The position numbers and the translations under genes are program-made. Shown here piece after piece: positions 1-7,727 of a stretch of DNA of 64,000 bases. Each line of letters begins with the position of its first letter. Positions within the stretch are counted from its first letter, which is position 1. The notes under the pieces were generated by a model. The model had not been told where the DNA came from, did no database searches, and saw only the letters and a program-made list of their open reading frames with translations. Source of the DNA: an uncultured Pelagibacteraceae bacterium (GTDB taxonomy: Bacteria; Pseudomonadota; Alphaproteobacteria; Pelagibacterales; Pelagibacteraceae); assembly GCA_902623415.1 (NCBI GenBank), contig CACNTU010000001.1, positions 17,947 to 81,946 of the forward strand. Direction: 5' to 3'.

Positions 1-358
1 ATTTTCCTGCCATTGCATCATGATTTGGTACACCAATTAAATGAGCTATTGCAGTTGATAACTTAACTAAAAATGTATCATTAATTTTTGCAGTTATATT
101 TTTTGGTCCAATAATAAAGCAACCTGTAGATCTATCTCTAATAATTGAGTTCATTAATTTACTTAATTTATTATCTGTTAAATCATCTAAACTTTTTGCT
201 AAAGTAAATCTTGTAAATGGTTTTAACTCCAACGCTGTTAAATCAAATTTATTAAATGGGAAAATTAATTTATCTATAATATCATTATCTAAACTAATTT
301 TTATAATCCTATTTGATTTATCGTGTTTTTGAATGTCTATGCCTGTAATTTTTTGCAT
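1..358 (-). CDS. glaH: CsiD/GlaH-like glutarate 2-hydroxylase, N-terminal part
   Basis: The gene starts at 358 and runs off the left edge, so only about 119 N-terminal residues are visible. They match what I remember of E. coli CsiD (GlaH), an Fe(II)/2-oxoglutarate-dependent enzyme that hydroxylates glutarate to L-2-hydroxyglutarate. Shared features are the LE.KPF.RF block, the DDL segment and the diagnostic stretch STAIAHLIGVPNHDAMAGK. The iron-binding HxD...H residues lie beyond the edge. An in-frame TAA sits just upstream of the ATG at 358, and no other ATG is available. It follows azlD by 39 bases on the same strand, so it may be the last gene of the liv-azl operon. Family call is good; substrate is inferred. 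Confidence 0.8.
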   Translation of the reverse strand, partial: MQKITGIDIQKHDKSNRIIKISLDNDIIDKLIFPFNKFDLTALELKPFTRFTLAKSLDDLTDNKLSKLMNSIIRDRSTGCFIIGPKNITAKINDTFLVKLSTAIAHLIGVPNHDAMAGK

Positions 359-397
359 TCTAAATTTTATTTTACCTTATTTTATAAATCAATCTAA

Positions 398-721
398 TCA
401 GATATAATTATTAAGTATTGCCATACAAATCGCTGAGAAAATTGTAGGATAAACAAAGTTTTTTTTTGAAATAAAAAAAACAACTAAAGATAACAGCACA
501 ACAAGAAATCTACTTGAATAACTAGCATCTACCAAAATACCAGCTGGAAAAATTATAGTTCTAGCTATTAGTGCTGCTAATGTTGCATAAGCTAAACAAT
601 TAAACCACTTAAAAAGTTTAGAGGTTTCTTTTATACCTTCAGATGTAAGAGCTCCCAAAAATCTAGACAAAAAAGTTGCTAGGGACGTAACAAGGATTGC
701 GTAAACGATATTAGCTGACAC
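398..721 (-). CDS. azlD: AzlD-family branched-chain amino acid transport subunit
   Basis: A protein of 107 residues with three to four hydrophobic segments (roughly residues 5-20, 40-62, 70-86 and 90-105) and the usual AzlD length. AzlD is the small partner of AzlC, and the pair exports branched-chain amino acids across the inner membrane in characterised systems. The start overlaps the 3' end of azlC by 11 bases, which indicates translational coupling. AzlD sequences are weakly conserved, so the call rests on size, topology and the azlC neighbour. Confidence 0.8.
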   Translation of the reverse strand: MSANIVYAILVTSLATFLSRFLGALTSEGIKETSKLFKWFNCLAYATLAALIARTIIFPAGILVDASYSSRFLVVLLSLVVFFISKKNFVYPTIFSAICMAILNNYI

Positions 722-1415
722 TGTGCTCTCCTACTAGATAAGCTATGGTTCCACCAATTACACCTGCTAACAAAATTGACCACTCTGGTGAGAATAAATA
801 AATAATTGGTCCCAATATAGTTCCAAGCAAAACTGATAGAGCTACCGGTATAGTCTTAGATGCCCCAACCATCATGCATAAAAAATAAACCGGATTAAGA
901 ATTGCTAATCCCATCATCATATCTTTATTCAAATACTCTGAAAAAGAGAAACCTATAAATGTTCCAATAACCGATACACTTACAGTTGCACTTCCAATAC
1001 CAATCCAATAATCAATTCTGTATTCTTTTGGAATTTTTTTATAATTACTTTTCATGATTAGCCAAGCGGAAACAGCAATGAAATGACAAGAAAAGTAATA
1101 CTTCCATTTAGGTTGACTTTTGTGCATCATCAACGGGAATAAGGATACAGCCATAGGGTAAAGTCTTGCGTTAACAAACCAAACCGCCAAAAAAATATTT
1201 AACAGAGATGCTCCAATTAACATGGACTCAGCCATTACTAGTGAGCCCGGTAAAGCATAAGTTAAAACAGTTGAAAAAATACTTTCCTGAATATTAAAAC
1301 CTAAATTTTTAAATAGAGCTCCAATAGCTATAAAACAACAAGTGAGAGCAATTGCAGGACTGTCGTGAGTAAATATAGATCTATATCCTTTGAAGAAAAA
1401 ATTTTTATTAATCAT
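711..1415 (-). CDS. azlC: AzlC-family branched-chain amino acid permease subunit
   Basis: A 234-residue polytopic membrane protein. The N-terminal AIALTCCFIAIGALFKNLGF region, the ALPGSLVMAESML segment and the NARLYPMAVSLFP motif fit the AzlC family (large subunit of the branched-chain amino acid exporter). Its ATG at 1415 overlaps the livF stop codon (TAATG), and its end overlaps azlD. An importer-type ABC system followed directly by AzlCD suggests control of a hydrophobic or branched amino acid pool. The substrate is inferred from family only. Confidence 0.88.
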   Translation of the reverse strand: MINKNFFFKGYRSIFTHDSPAIALTCCFIAIGALFKNLGFNIQESIFSTVLTYALPGSLVMAESMLIGASLLNIFLAVWFVNARLYPMAVSLFPLMMHKSQPKWKYYFSCHFIAVSAWLIMKSNYKKIPKEYRIDYWIGIGSATVSVSVIGTFIGFSFSEYLNKDMMMGLAILNPVYFLCMMVGASKTIPVALSVLLGTILGPIIYLFSPEWSILLAGVIGGTIAYLVGEHSVS

Positions 1416-2200
1416 TATCCGCCTAGGAACAGTCTACCAACATCAGGATTTTGAAGTAAATCGTCTCCTTTACCTGCTATTGCAGTTTGCCCAGATACTA
1501 AAACGTATCCTATATCTGCAAACTCCAATCCTTTTTTGGCATTTTGCTCAACTAGAATGATTGTTTTTTTTTCATTTTGTTGAAGATCTCCTAAAATTTC
1601 AAAAACCATATCAATATATCTTGGTTCCAAACCAATTGAAGGTTCGTCAACAAGTAATACAGACGGTTTCATCACTAAAGCTCTTGATATTTCCAATAAT
1701 CTTCTTTCTCCACCAGATAATACTTTTGCGGGTTGGCTTCTTCTGTTTCTAAGCCTTTCATATTTTTCTAATATTCTCTCTGCTTCTTCAAAAGATTCCT
1801 CTGTTTTATCTTTTATGTAGCCACCCATCAGTAAATTTTCCTCTACCGTCATATCTGGAAAGACAGAATTGTCTTGTAAAATATATGCAATTCCAACTGA
1901 CTTTAATTTTTCAGCTGGTGTTAGATTTGTAATTTCTTTACCATCTATTTCTATTTGACCTGAAAAAATATTTGTAAACCCATATATCGAATGGAGTATT
2001 GTAGATTTACCTGCTCCATTCGGTCCAATCAAACATAATGATTGAGCCTTATTTACAAACAAGTCAAAATTATGCAGAATTTCCATTTTTCCATATCCAG
2101 CATTTAAATTTTTAATTGTTAAATGTATTTCATCTGGAGATAGTTTTTTTAAATCTTCCGGTGTTGGCGCTTTACCTAAAACTTCATATTGATTTGACAT
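1415..2200 (-). CDS. livF: ABC transporter ATP-binding protein, LivF type
   Basis: One of the two ATPases of the HAAT (branched-chain amino acid type) importer. Walker A GPNGAGKST is at residues 59-67, the signature LSGGE at 161-165 and Walker B VLLVDEP at 181-187. At 261 residues it is a little longer than E. coli LivF because of an N-terminal extension of about 25 residues before the ATPase fold. It abuts livG (start 2200, stop of livG 2200) and overlaps azlC by one base. LivF and LivG should form a heterodimer under the LivH-LivM pore. Confidence 0.93.
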   Translation of the reverse strand: MSNQYEVLGKAPTPEDLKKLSPDEIHLTIKNLNAGYGKMEILHNFDLFVNKAQSLCLIGPNGAGKSTILHSIYGFTNIFSGQIEIDGKEITNLTPAEKLKSVGIAYILQDNSVFPDMTVEENLLMGGYIKDKTEESFEEAERILEKYERLRNRRSQPAKVLSGGERRLLEISRALVMKPSVLLVDEPSIGLEPRYIDMVFEILGDLQQNEKKTIILVEQNAKKGLEFADIGYVLVSGQTAIAGKGDDLLQNPDVGRLFLGG

Positions 2201-2940
2201 TATTGCGCTCCTAAATATGCGTCGACAACTCGCTTATCGTTTTTAATTTCATCTGGCGATCCGTTTGCCAACATCTTGCCATGAGCTAGACAAAAAATAT
2301 TTTCTGCTAATTGCATTATTACTCTCATGTTGTGTTCTATGACTAAAAGAGTAATTCCAAAATCTTGGTTCACTTTAATTAATCTGTCTATAATTCCATT
2401 AATTAAGGTTGGATTAATGCCTGCGGTTGGCTCATCTAACAAAAGCATTTCCGGCTCATTCATTAGAGCCATAGCAAGCTCTAGTAGTTTTTGCTGACCA
2501 AAAGATAAATCTCCTGCTCTAAGTTTTCTCTTTTGATATAATCCAACAAAATTCAATAAATTTTCTGCTTTTTCTGTTAATTCCTGTGGTATTTTTGAAA
2601 ATAATTTAAAAATACTTTCATCACTTCCTTTGTGACTGATAAGCATGTTGTCGATGCAATTTAATTTTCCGTAAATTCTTGTCTGTTGAAACGTTCTTAA
2701 TAAACCTAATTTTGCAATAACCGGAACTGGCAATTCAGAAACTTCTTTTCCATTAAACTTAATTGAGCCTTGGTCGATTGGATAAGTTCCAACAATTGAA
2801 TTGAATAATGTTGTTTTTCCAGAACCATTTGGACCAATTAAACCAACTATCTTACCTTTTTCAACATTCATTGAAATATCAACATTAGCTTTTACTCCCC
2901 CAAAAGATTTGCTGACATTATTTACTTCAAGAATACTCAT
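2200..2940 (-). CDS. livG: ABC transporter ATP-binding protein, LivG type
   Basis: Second ATPase of the liv-type importer, 246 residues. Walker A GPNGSGKTT is at about residues 36-44, the signature LSFGQQ near 143 and Walker B MLLLDEPTAG near 165. The C-terminal NPTLINGIIDRL and VIEHNMRVIMQLAENI motifs are typical of LivG. Its start overlaps the livM stop by four bases (2937-2940). Confidence 0.93.
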   Translation of the reverse strand: MSILEVNNVSKSFGGVKANVDISMNVEKGKIVGLIGPNGSGKTTLFNSIVGTYPIDQGSIKFNGKEVSELPVPVIAKLGLLRTFQQTRIYGKLNCIDNMLISHKGSDESIFKLFSKIPQELTEKAENLLNFVGLYQKRKLRAGDLSFGQQKLLELAMALMNEPEMLLLDEPTAGINPTLINGIIDRLIKVNQDFGITLLVIEHNMRVIMQLAENIFCLAHGKMLANGSPDEIKNDKRVVDAYLGAQ

Positions 2941-3989
2941 TTTATCTCCACCTGCGCCTTTCGGTCTGCTTCATCTACAACTTCACCAAATCTCTCAGGA
3001 TATTTTTCTCTTAACCATCCCATAATTCCTTCTGGGAAATAAATAACAATTACTACAATTAAAACTCCAAGAGCCACATACTGCCATCCCAAGAAAAAAG
3101 TCCAAAAACCTTCTTTAAATATATGAAATACTGTTGCGCCAATAACTGGTCCCCATAAAGTTCCTTTACCTCCTAATATTGCCATTAAAACCATAAACAC
3201 ACCCATTTCCCTTCCATCAAATGCTACATCAGTGGAGTCTATGTATCCAACTAAGCCACCCATAATTCCTCCAGCTAAACCACAGAAGAAGGCAGATATC
3301 ATCCAACCAATTATTTTATATTTCATGGTCTCTATTCCCATGGCTTCTGCTTTATCTTCATTATCTCTAATTGCATTTAAGATTAATTTAAATCTAGTGG
3401 TATAAATTGCTTTGACTGCAATGAATGTTAGTACCAAAACTAAGAAACTTAAAAAATAAAAGAATTCACCTCTCGCCTCTAAACTTCCTACATTAGGAAA
3501 AGGTGGAGTAGTAAAACCTTGTCCCGCACCAATGATTTCAATTCCTCCAGAAATTTCTCCAGCTGCTACACCTAATCCAAGAGTACAGATAGCAAAGTAA
3601 TGACCCCTTAAACCTAAAATTGCATATCCAATTAAACCAGCAACTATTGTTGGTACAATTGCAGCAACTACAAGTCCAGCTGCCATTCCTTGAAAAAATT
3701 GAGCTGGTGTATGAACAAAAGTTTTTTCACCACCACTTTCAGTCCATTCAGCTAATGGAAAAAACATTCCAACCTGGACCGAGGCACACAAATACATTCC
3801 CAATCCATAAAATAAAATATTTCCAAATGTGTTATAGCCCATTTCACCTCCTTGAATATTCCAGGTGATTGCAAGGACAATCAATATACATAGAATTGAT
3901 AATTGCACTTTAAATGCAGGGAATATATAAGGAGCCGCTAGTCCAAAAATTAATATACCTATGTATAGTATTAAATTATTCTTGTTCAT
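2937..3989 (-). CDS. livM: ABC transporter permease, LivM type
   Basis: A 350-residue polytopic permease. It carries the LivM features GLRGHYFAICTLGLGVAAGEI (about residue 128) and the coupling region RDNEDKAEAMGIE near residue 215, which contacts the ATPases. The C-terminal tail is hydrophilic and ends about 30 residues after the last membrane segment. The start overlaps the small upstream gene by 14 bases, consistent with one transcript from livK. Confidence 0.92.
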   Translation of the reverse strand: MNKNNLILYIGILIFGLAAPYIFPAFKVQLSILCILIVLAITWNIQGGEMGYNTFGNILFYGLGMYLCASVQVGMFFPLAEWTESGGEKTFVHTPAQFFQGMAAGLVVAAIVPTIVAGLIGYAILGLRGHYFAICTLGLGVAAGEISGGIEIIGAGQGFTTPPFPNVGSLEARGEFFYFLSFLVLVLTFIAVKAIYTTRFKLILNAIRDNEDKAEAMGIETMKYKIIGWMISAFFCGLAGGIMGGLVGYIDSTDVAFDGREMGVFMVLMAILGGKGTLWGPVIGATVFHIFKEGFWTFFLGWQYVALGVLIVVIVIYFPEGIMGWLREKYPERFGEVVDEADRKAQVEIK

Positions 3990-4158
3990 ATAAACTCTTG
4001 ATTTTATCTCTAAAATTCTGATCTACTGTAAAATAATGGCCATCTTCATCATGAACACTTAATCCTGTGGAGTGATATTCATCTAAATGTTTTTTAAATT
4101 GATCTATGTCAACTTCAATAGATTTCCCTTGATTATCATTAATTTTAACTTTTCTCAT
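3976..4158 (-). CDS. Small hypothetical protein inside the liv operon
   Basis: A 60-residue, highly charged, probably cytosolic protein that I do not recognise. It has no membrane segment, signal peptide or cysteine. It starts with basic residues (MRKVKINDNQGKSIEVDIDQF), has a central histidine-rich stretch (HLDEYHSTGLSVHDEDGHYF) and ends acidic. Its ATG overlaps the livH stop (ATGA at 4155-4158), and its end overlaps the livM start by 14 bases, so translation is coupled on both sides. That placement argues for a real gene rather than a chance ORF. A role in regulating or assembling the transporter is possible but unsupported. Confidence 0.75.
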   Translation of the reverse strand: MRKVKINDNQGKSIEVDIDQFKKHLDEYHSTGLSVHDEDGHYFTVDQNFRDKIKSLYEQE

Positions 4159-5048
4159 TTTAGATACTCTCTTTTTCTAGAAAGTTTAAATCTTCTATAA
4201 ACTAATATTAAAACTAATAATAAAAACACTGAACCAATTCTAAATTCTGTACCCAAAATATAATCTGCAAATTCTTCAAAAACTCCTAGTCCCATACCTG
4301 ACATTGCAACACCTGGTAAATTTCCTAATCCTGCAACAATTACAATCATAAAAGATCTGATTGTATAAGGTAGACCCATATAGGGATGGATAGTAAATGT
4401 TATTGAAATTAATGCTCCAGCAACACCACATAGAGCAGCATTTATTCCAAATGTTGCTGCATAAACTTTTTCTGTATCAACACCTAAAATCTTTGCGGCT
4501 CTTGTATTTTGAGCTGTAGCTCTAATAGCTCGGCCAAGCTTAGATTTTTTCATGTAAATTACTAAACAAACTGCAAACAAAATACTTATAAATGCTGAAA
4601 ATATTTTTGAATTAGGTAACACAACATTGCTATCAAACAACATGGTTGTTCCATAACCAGAGTTTGCAAGCACAACATCTGCACCAAATGCGAAATTCAT
4701 TAGTTGCATGAAAAGAATACTTATTCCAAAAGTCGCCAAAATAGAGATAAATAAATCCCTATCTACTACTTTATTAATTACTAGTTTGTAAATTGCTATA
4801 CCAACAAAGTACATTATTACAGGCGCAACAATTACTCCCCATGCTGGATGAATACCATAGAGGTACATAAAATATGCGATGTATCCACCTAAAATAACAA
4901 GGTCTCCTTGTGCAATATTAATAATATTCATTACACCCCATTGAAGTGCCATTCCATATGCTATTAATGCAAACAAAACTCCTAGAAGAATTCCATCCAA
5001 GCAAGCTTGAACAGTTATCATTGGATATTGAAATACAAGAAAATCCAT
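4155..5048 (-). CDS. livH: ABC transporter permease, LivH type
   Basis: A 297-residue permease. N-terminal DGILLGVLFALIAYGMALQWGVMNIINIAQGD is the classic LivH start region, and the coupling segment RAIRATAQNTRAAKILGVD lies near residue 175. It follows livK across a terminator-like hairpin (5077-5100). It should pair with LivM to form the membrane channel of the importer. Confidence 0.93.
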   Translation of the reverse strand: MDFLVFQYPMITVQACLDGILLGVLFALIAYGMALQWGVMNIINIAQGDLVILGGYIAYFMYLYGIHPAWGVIVAPVIMYFVGIAIYKLVINKVVDRDLFISILATFGISILFMQLMNFAFGADVVLANSGYGTTMLFDSNVVLPNSKIFSAFISILFAVCLVIYMKKSKLGRAIRATAQNTRAAKILGVDTEKVYAATFGINAALCGVAGALISITFTIHPYMGLPYTIRSFMIVIVAGLGNLPGVAMSGMGLGVFEEFADYILGTEFRIGSVFLLLVLILVYRRFKLSRKREYLK

Positions 5049-5070
5049 AAAAAGTATTTTTGGGTTATAT

Positions 5071-5100
5071 AAAAAAAAGCCCCCTATGACTAGGGGGCTT
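5071..5100 (-). terminator. Intercistronic terminator/attenuator after livK
   Basis: A perfect 10-bp stem (5077-5086 with 5091-5100, five G-C pairs in a row) closes a 4-nt loop. On the minus strand it is followed by a run of eight or more U. It lies between the solute-binding protein gene and the permease gene. It probably lets most transcripts end after livK, so that binding protein is made in excess over the membrane parts. Confidence 0.85.
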
Positions 5101-5112
5101 TAGTATTTTATT

Positions 5113-6351
5113 TTATCTTTCTGACCACTTAGGAATTGGATGTATCAACTTAGCTGATGCCCATTTTAATGGAGCAACAACTTTGTTTTCACAACTTCCT
5201 GAAGCATCACACATTACTTGGAAAAGTACCATTGGTTTGTCAACGTTCTGACCACCAGGTGCAAATTTAATATTTCCATAGAATGTTTGCATATTCGTAG
5301 CTGCAAGAGCATCTCTTACTTTCTTTTGATCGAAAGAATTTGCTCTTTCAAATGCATCTTTGAATACCAATAAAGCAGCTGAAGATTCAGCAGATTGGTA
5401 AGGTGGATCATATCCAAACTCTTTCTCAAAGTCTGCAGCATAAGTCATACCATCTTTAAAGAAATCATCTTTATAAGTTAGTGACTTGTGCCATTGAGAA
5501 GCACAAAGAGCGTACTGTGAGTTCTTACCATGCTGTTTAGATAGCTTAGCCGCATCACAGTGAGTCATAGCCAACATAGGAACATCAACTTTCATTTCAG
5601 CAATTTGTCTGATCGCAGTTAACGCACCTTTTGTGTGACCTGATACAACAAGTACATCTGGTTTCATTTGTTTTACTTTAACCAATGTAGCAGCCATATC
5701 ATTTAGCTCTTTAGGCAATTTATCGTCGATTATGATTTTAGAACCAGTTCTTTCTGCAGCATCTAAAATACCTAATCTAACATCCTGTGAAAATGCATCT
5801 TGTTCAAACGCTTGTGCAATTCTTACTGGTTTTCCACCATTTAACTCAACTGCTGTTTCGATAGCAACATCAAGATATAAGTTAGCTGGAGCTAATACAG
5901 CAAATAGATATTTGTAACCTTTTGTAAACAAAGATCTAGATGCACCATTTGCTTCAACCATTGGAACACCATACTTTTCAGTCACTGGCGCAATCGCTTT
6001 AGTTAAACCAGAACTGTAAGGGCCAAGCATAAACTCAACACCATCTTGTGAAATTAATCTTTCTGCAAGCTGTGCAGCTCTCTTAGGGTTTGATTCATCA
6101 TCGTAATAAATAATGTCAAACTTATAAGTCTTTCCACCAACTTTAACACCACCCATGCTGTTAATTCTGTCAACGGCCATGTTGTAACCATTTTGAGTAT
6201 GAACACCATTAGATGAGTATTTGCCAGTTAGGGAAATAGCAGCACCTAAAATAATTTTGTCACCAACAACTTTTGCAAATGATGCAACTGAAGTTGAGAA
6301 TAAAATTACTAATGCAGAAACAAAACTTAAAATTATTTTATTTAATCTCAT
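5113..6351 (-). CDS. livK: Amino-acid-type ABC substrate-binding protein (LivK-like)
   Basis: A 412-residue periplasmic binding protein. Residues 1-26 form a signal peptide ending near ASFAKVVGDK. The mature part begins ILGAAISLTGKYSSNGVHTQNGY, the hallmark of the Leu/Ile/Val-binding family (Peripla_BP_6). It is the first gene of the liv cluster, with an AGAGGA ribosome site about ten bases ahead of the ATG. The family also binds amides, urea or aromatic compounds, so the ligand cannot be read from sequence. The CsiD and AzlCD neighbours hint at an amino acid or dicarboxylate. Confidence 0.9.
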   Translation of the reverse strand: MRLNKIILSFVSALVILFSTSVASFAKVVGDKIILGAAISLTGKYSSNGVHTQNGYNMAVDRINSMGGVKVGGKTYKFDIIYYDDESNPKRAAQLAERLISQDGVEFMLGPYSSGLTKAIAPVTEKYGVPMVEANGASRSLFTKGYKYLFAVLAPANLYLDVAIETAVELNGGKPVRIAQAFEQDAFSQDVRLGILDAAERTGSKIIIDDKLPKELNDMAATLVKVKQMKPDVLVVSGHTKGALTAIRQIAEMKVDVPMLAMTHCDAAKLSKQHGKNSQYALCASQWHKSLTYKDDFFKDGMTYAADFEKEFGYDPPYQSAESSAALLVFKDAFERANSFDQKKVRDALAATNMQTFYGNIKFAPGGQNVDKPMVLFQVMCDASGSCENKVVAPLKWASAKLIHPIPKWSER

Positions 6352-6437
6352 TTTATTTCCTCTTTAATTAATTAATTATATAATGATTAAATAAAGAAAT
6401 TTTATTTTATGCAAGTGGCAATAAAGGCCAAATCTAA

Positions 6438-7052
6438 TTAATATTGTTGAGTTACAACAATTATTCCGGCAATAATTACTAAAACACTCGCAGAAATTGT
6501 ATTAATTGTTTTTGGATTAGCAGTTATCCATTTAATTAGTTTCTGTGCAAGCATTGCATAACCAATCAAAGATAAAAAATCTAAAACAATGTAAGTTGTA
6601 ATTAAAATTACAAATTGTGCCAATAAATTTGAATTAAAGTCAATAAATTGAGGAAATATAAAAGGAAAAAACATCCAAGCTTTAGGACTTGTTCCAGCAA
6701 CTAAGAAACCATCTCGAAAGAATGATAAGTTGCTTTTTTTTGTTTCACCTTCGCTTGAAATAGTTTTTGGACGTGATTTATAAATATCATAAGCAAGATA
6801 TAAAATATAAATTACTCCTATCCATTTAAATATATTTAATATCGTTGAGTTCTCAGAAAAAAAAGATCCTATTACAAAAATTACTAAAGTTGCCTGTATA
6901 AAATTTGCTGTTACATCCCCTAACGCTGACCAAACACATTTTCCAACTCCATAATTCATTGAATACGAGATAATCACAACTCTTGGGGTTCCTGGTGTAA
7001 TGAATAGAAAAATTATTATCTGTAGATAAAGAATGAAATCTAAGGGGAGCAT
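6438..7052 (-). CDS. RhtB/LysE-family amino acid exporter
   Basis: A 204-residue membrane protein with about six hydrophobic segments. The family motif sits at residues 15-35 as FITPGTPRVVIISYSMNYG (usual form PGP). The segment GFLVAGTSPKAWMFFPFIFPQF is the second conserved block (normally NPKA). The LysE superfamily exports amino acids such as homoserine, threonine or lysine. The ATG at 7052 directly follows a poly-U run and an 11-bp hairpin in its leader, with no room for a normal Shine-Dalgarno site. The start agrees with family length. Confidence 0.88.
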   Translation of the reverse strand: MLPLDFILYLQIIIFLFITPGTPRVVIISYSMNYGVGKCVWSALGDVTANFIQATLVIFVIGSFFSENSTILNIFKWIGVIYILYLAYDIYKSRPKTISSEGETKKSNLSFFRDGFLVAGTSPKAWMFFPFIFPQFIDFNSNLLAQFVILITTYIVLDFLSLIGYAMLAQKLIKWITANPKTINTISASVLVIIAGIIVVTQQY

Positions 7053-7118
7053 AAAAAAAGATAGTCCTTAAAAACCGGGAGCTAAAGATGGCTAAGAAGG
7101 ACTATCTAAAACATAATA
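7053..7118 (-). promoter_or_regulatory. Hairpin leader of the RhtB-family gene, with -10 box
   Basis: On the minus strand, 7097-7107 pairs perfectly with 7059-7069 (11 bp) around a 27-nt loop. Seven U follow, and then the AUG at 7052. A TATTAT box at 7113-7118 would place the transcription start at about 7105-7107, the first base of the stem, so the whole 5' UTR would be this hairpin. I see no clear -35 box. The form is that of an intrinsic terminator touching the start codon, and also of a ribosome-site mask. It could be a riboswitch-like or ribosomal attenuation device. The structure is seen; the function is inferred. Confidence 0.6.
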
Positions 7119-7169
7119 TCAGAGGCTAAAAAAAATGCATTAAATATTTTTTTCAAATATAAAGGATTT

Positions 7170-7466
7170 ATGAAAAAAAAAGGTCACAGACCGGTTACTA
7201 GAGTCAAAAACCCAGAGCCCAAAATGGACAATCCGGATTGGATCATTTGGGCTGCCTGGGCAGATAGGATCACTTTCGAGGAAATTGAAAAAAAAACAGG
7301 AAAGAAAGAATCTGATGTAATTAAAATTATGCGAAGATCACTAAAACCATCTTCTTTCAGGTTATGGAGAAAAAGAGTAAACCAAAAAAGTATAAAACAT
7401 CGAAAAAAATTTGAATATTCTAGAAAAGAAATAGCTAGTAAAATTAAAAAAGGTGACTATCTATAG
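7170..7466 (+). CDS. TIGR03643/DUF2805 family protein
   Basis: A 98-residue basic protein. The core WIIWAAWADRITFEEIEKKTG, then DVIKIMRRSLKPSSFRLWRKRV, matches the TIGR03643 (DUF2805) family of unknown function. That family looks like a small helix-turn-helix-type fold. The N-terminal 20 residues are basic and probably disordered. It sits four bases before grxC, so the two genes are likely cotranscribed. Confidence 0.85.
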   Translation: MKKKGHRPVTRVKNPEPKMDNPDWIIWAAWADRITFEEIEKKTGKKESDVIKIMRRSLKPSSFRLWRKRVNQKSIKHRKKFEYSRKEIASKIKKGDYL

Positions 7467-7469
7467 TCC

Positions 7470-7727
7470 ATGAAAAAAATTACCATGTATACAGGTCCGC
7501 TATGTAATTATTGTGAGGCTGCGAAAAGATTATTAACTAGAAATAATGTGCCTTATAATGAAATTGATATTTCAAAAGTTGATGGAGCAATGGATGAAAT
7601 GATTAAAAAAGCTAATGGAAAAAGAACTATTCCACAAATTTTTTTTGATGACCAGCATATCGGTGGTTATGATGAAGTAAGGGCATTAGAAAAAGAAAAT
7701 AAACTTCAAGATCTTTTAAATAATTAA
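7470..7727 (+). CDS. grxC: Glutaredoxin 3 (monothiol/dithiol exchange)
   Basis: An 85-residue glutaredoxin. The active site is C12-N-Y-C15 (GPLCNYCEAAKRLL) instead of the usual CPYC. The cis-proline TIPQIFF and the GGYDEV glutathione-binding segments are present. It would reduce protein disulfides with glutathione. The ATG at 7470 follows the preceding gene closely, and the 3' end overlaps the convergent DUF1479 gene by four bases. Confidence 0.92.
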   Translation: MKKITMYTGPLCNYCEAAKRLLTRNNVPYNEIDISKVDGAMDEMIKKANGKRTIPQIFFDDQHIGGYDEVRALEKENKLQDLLNN

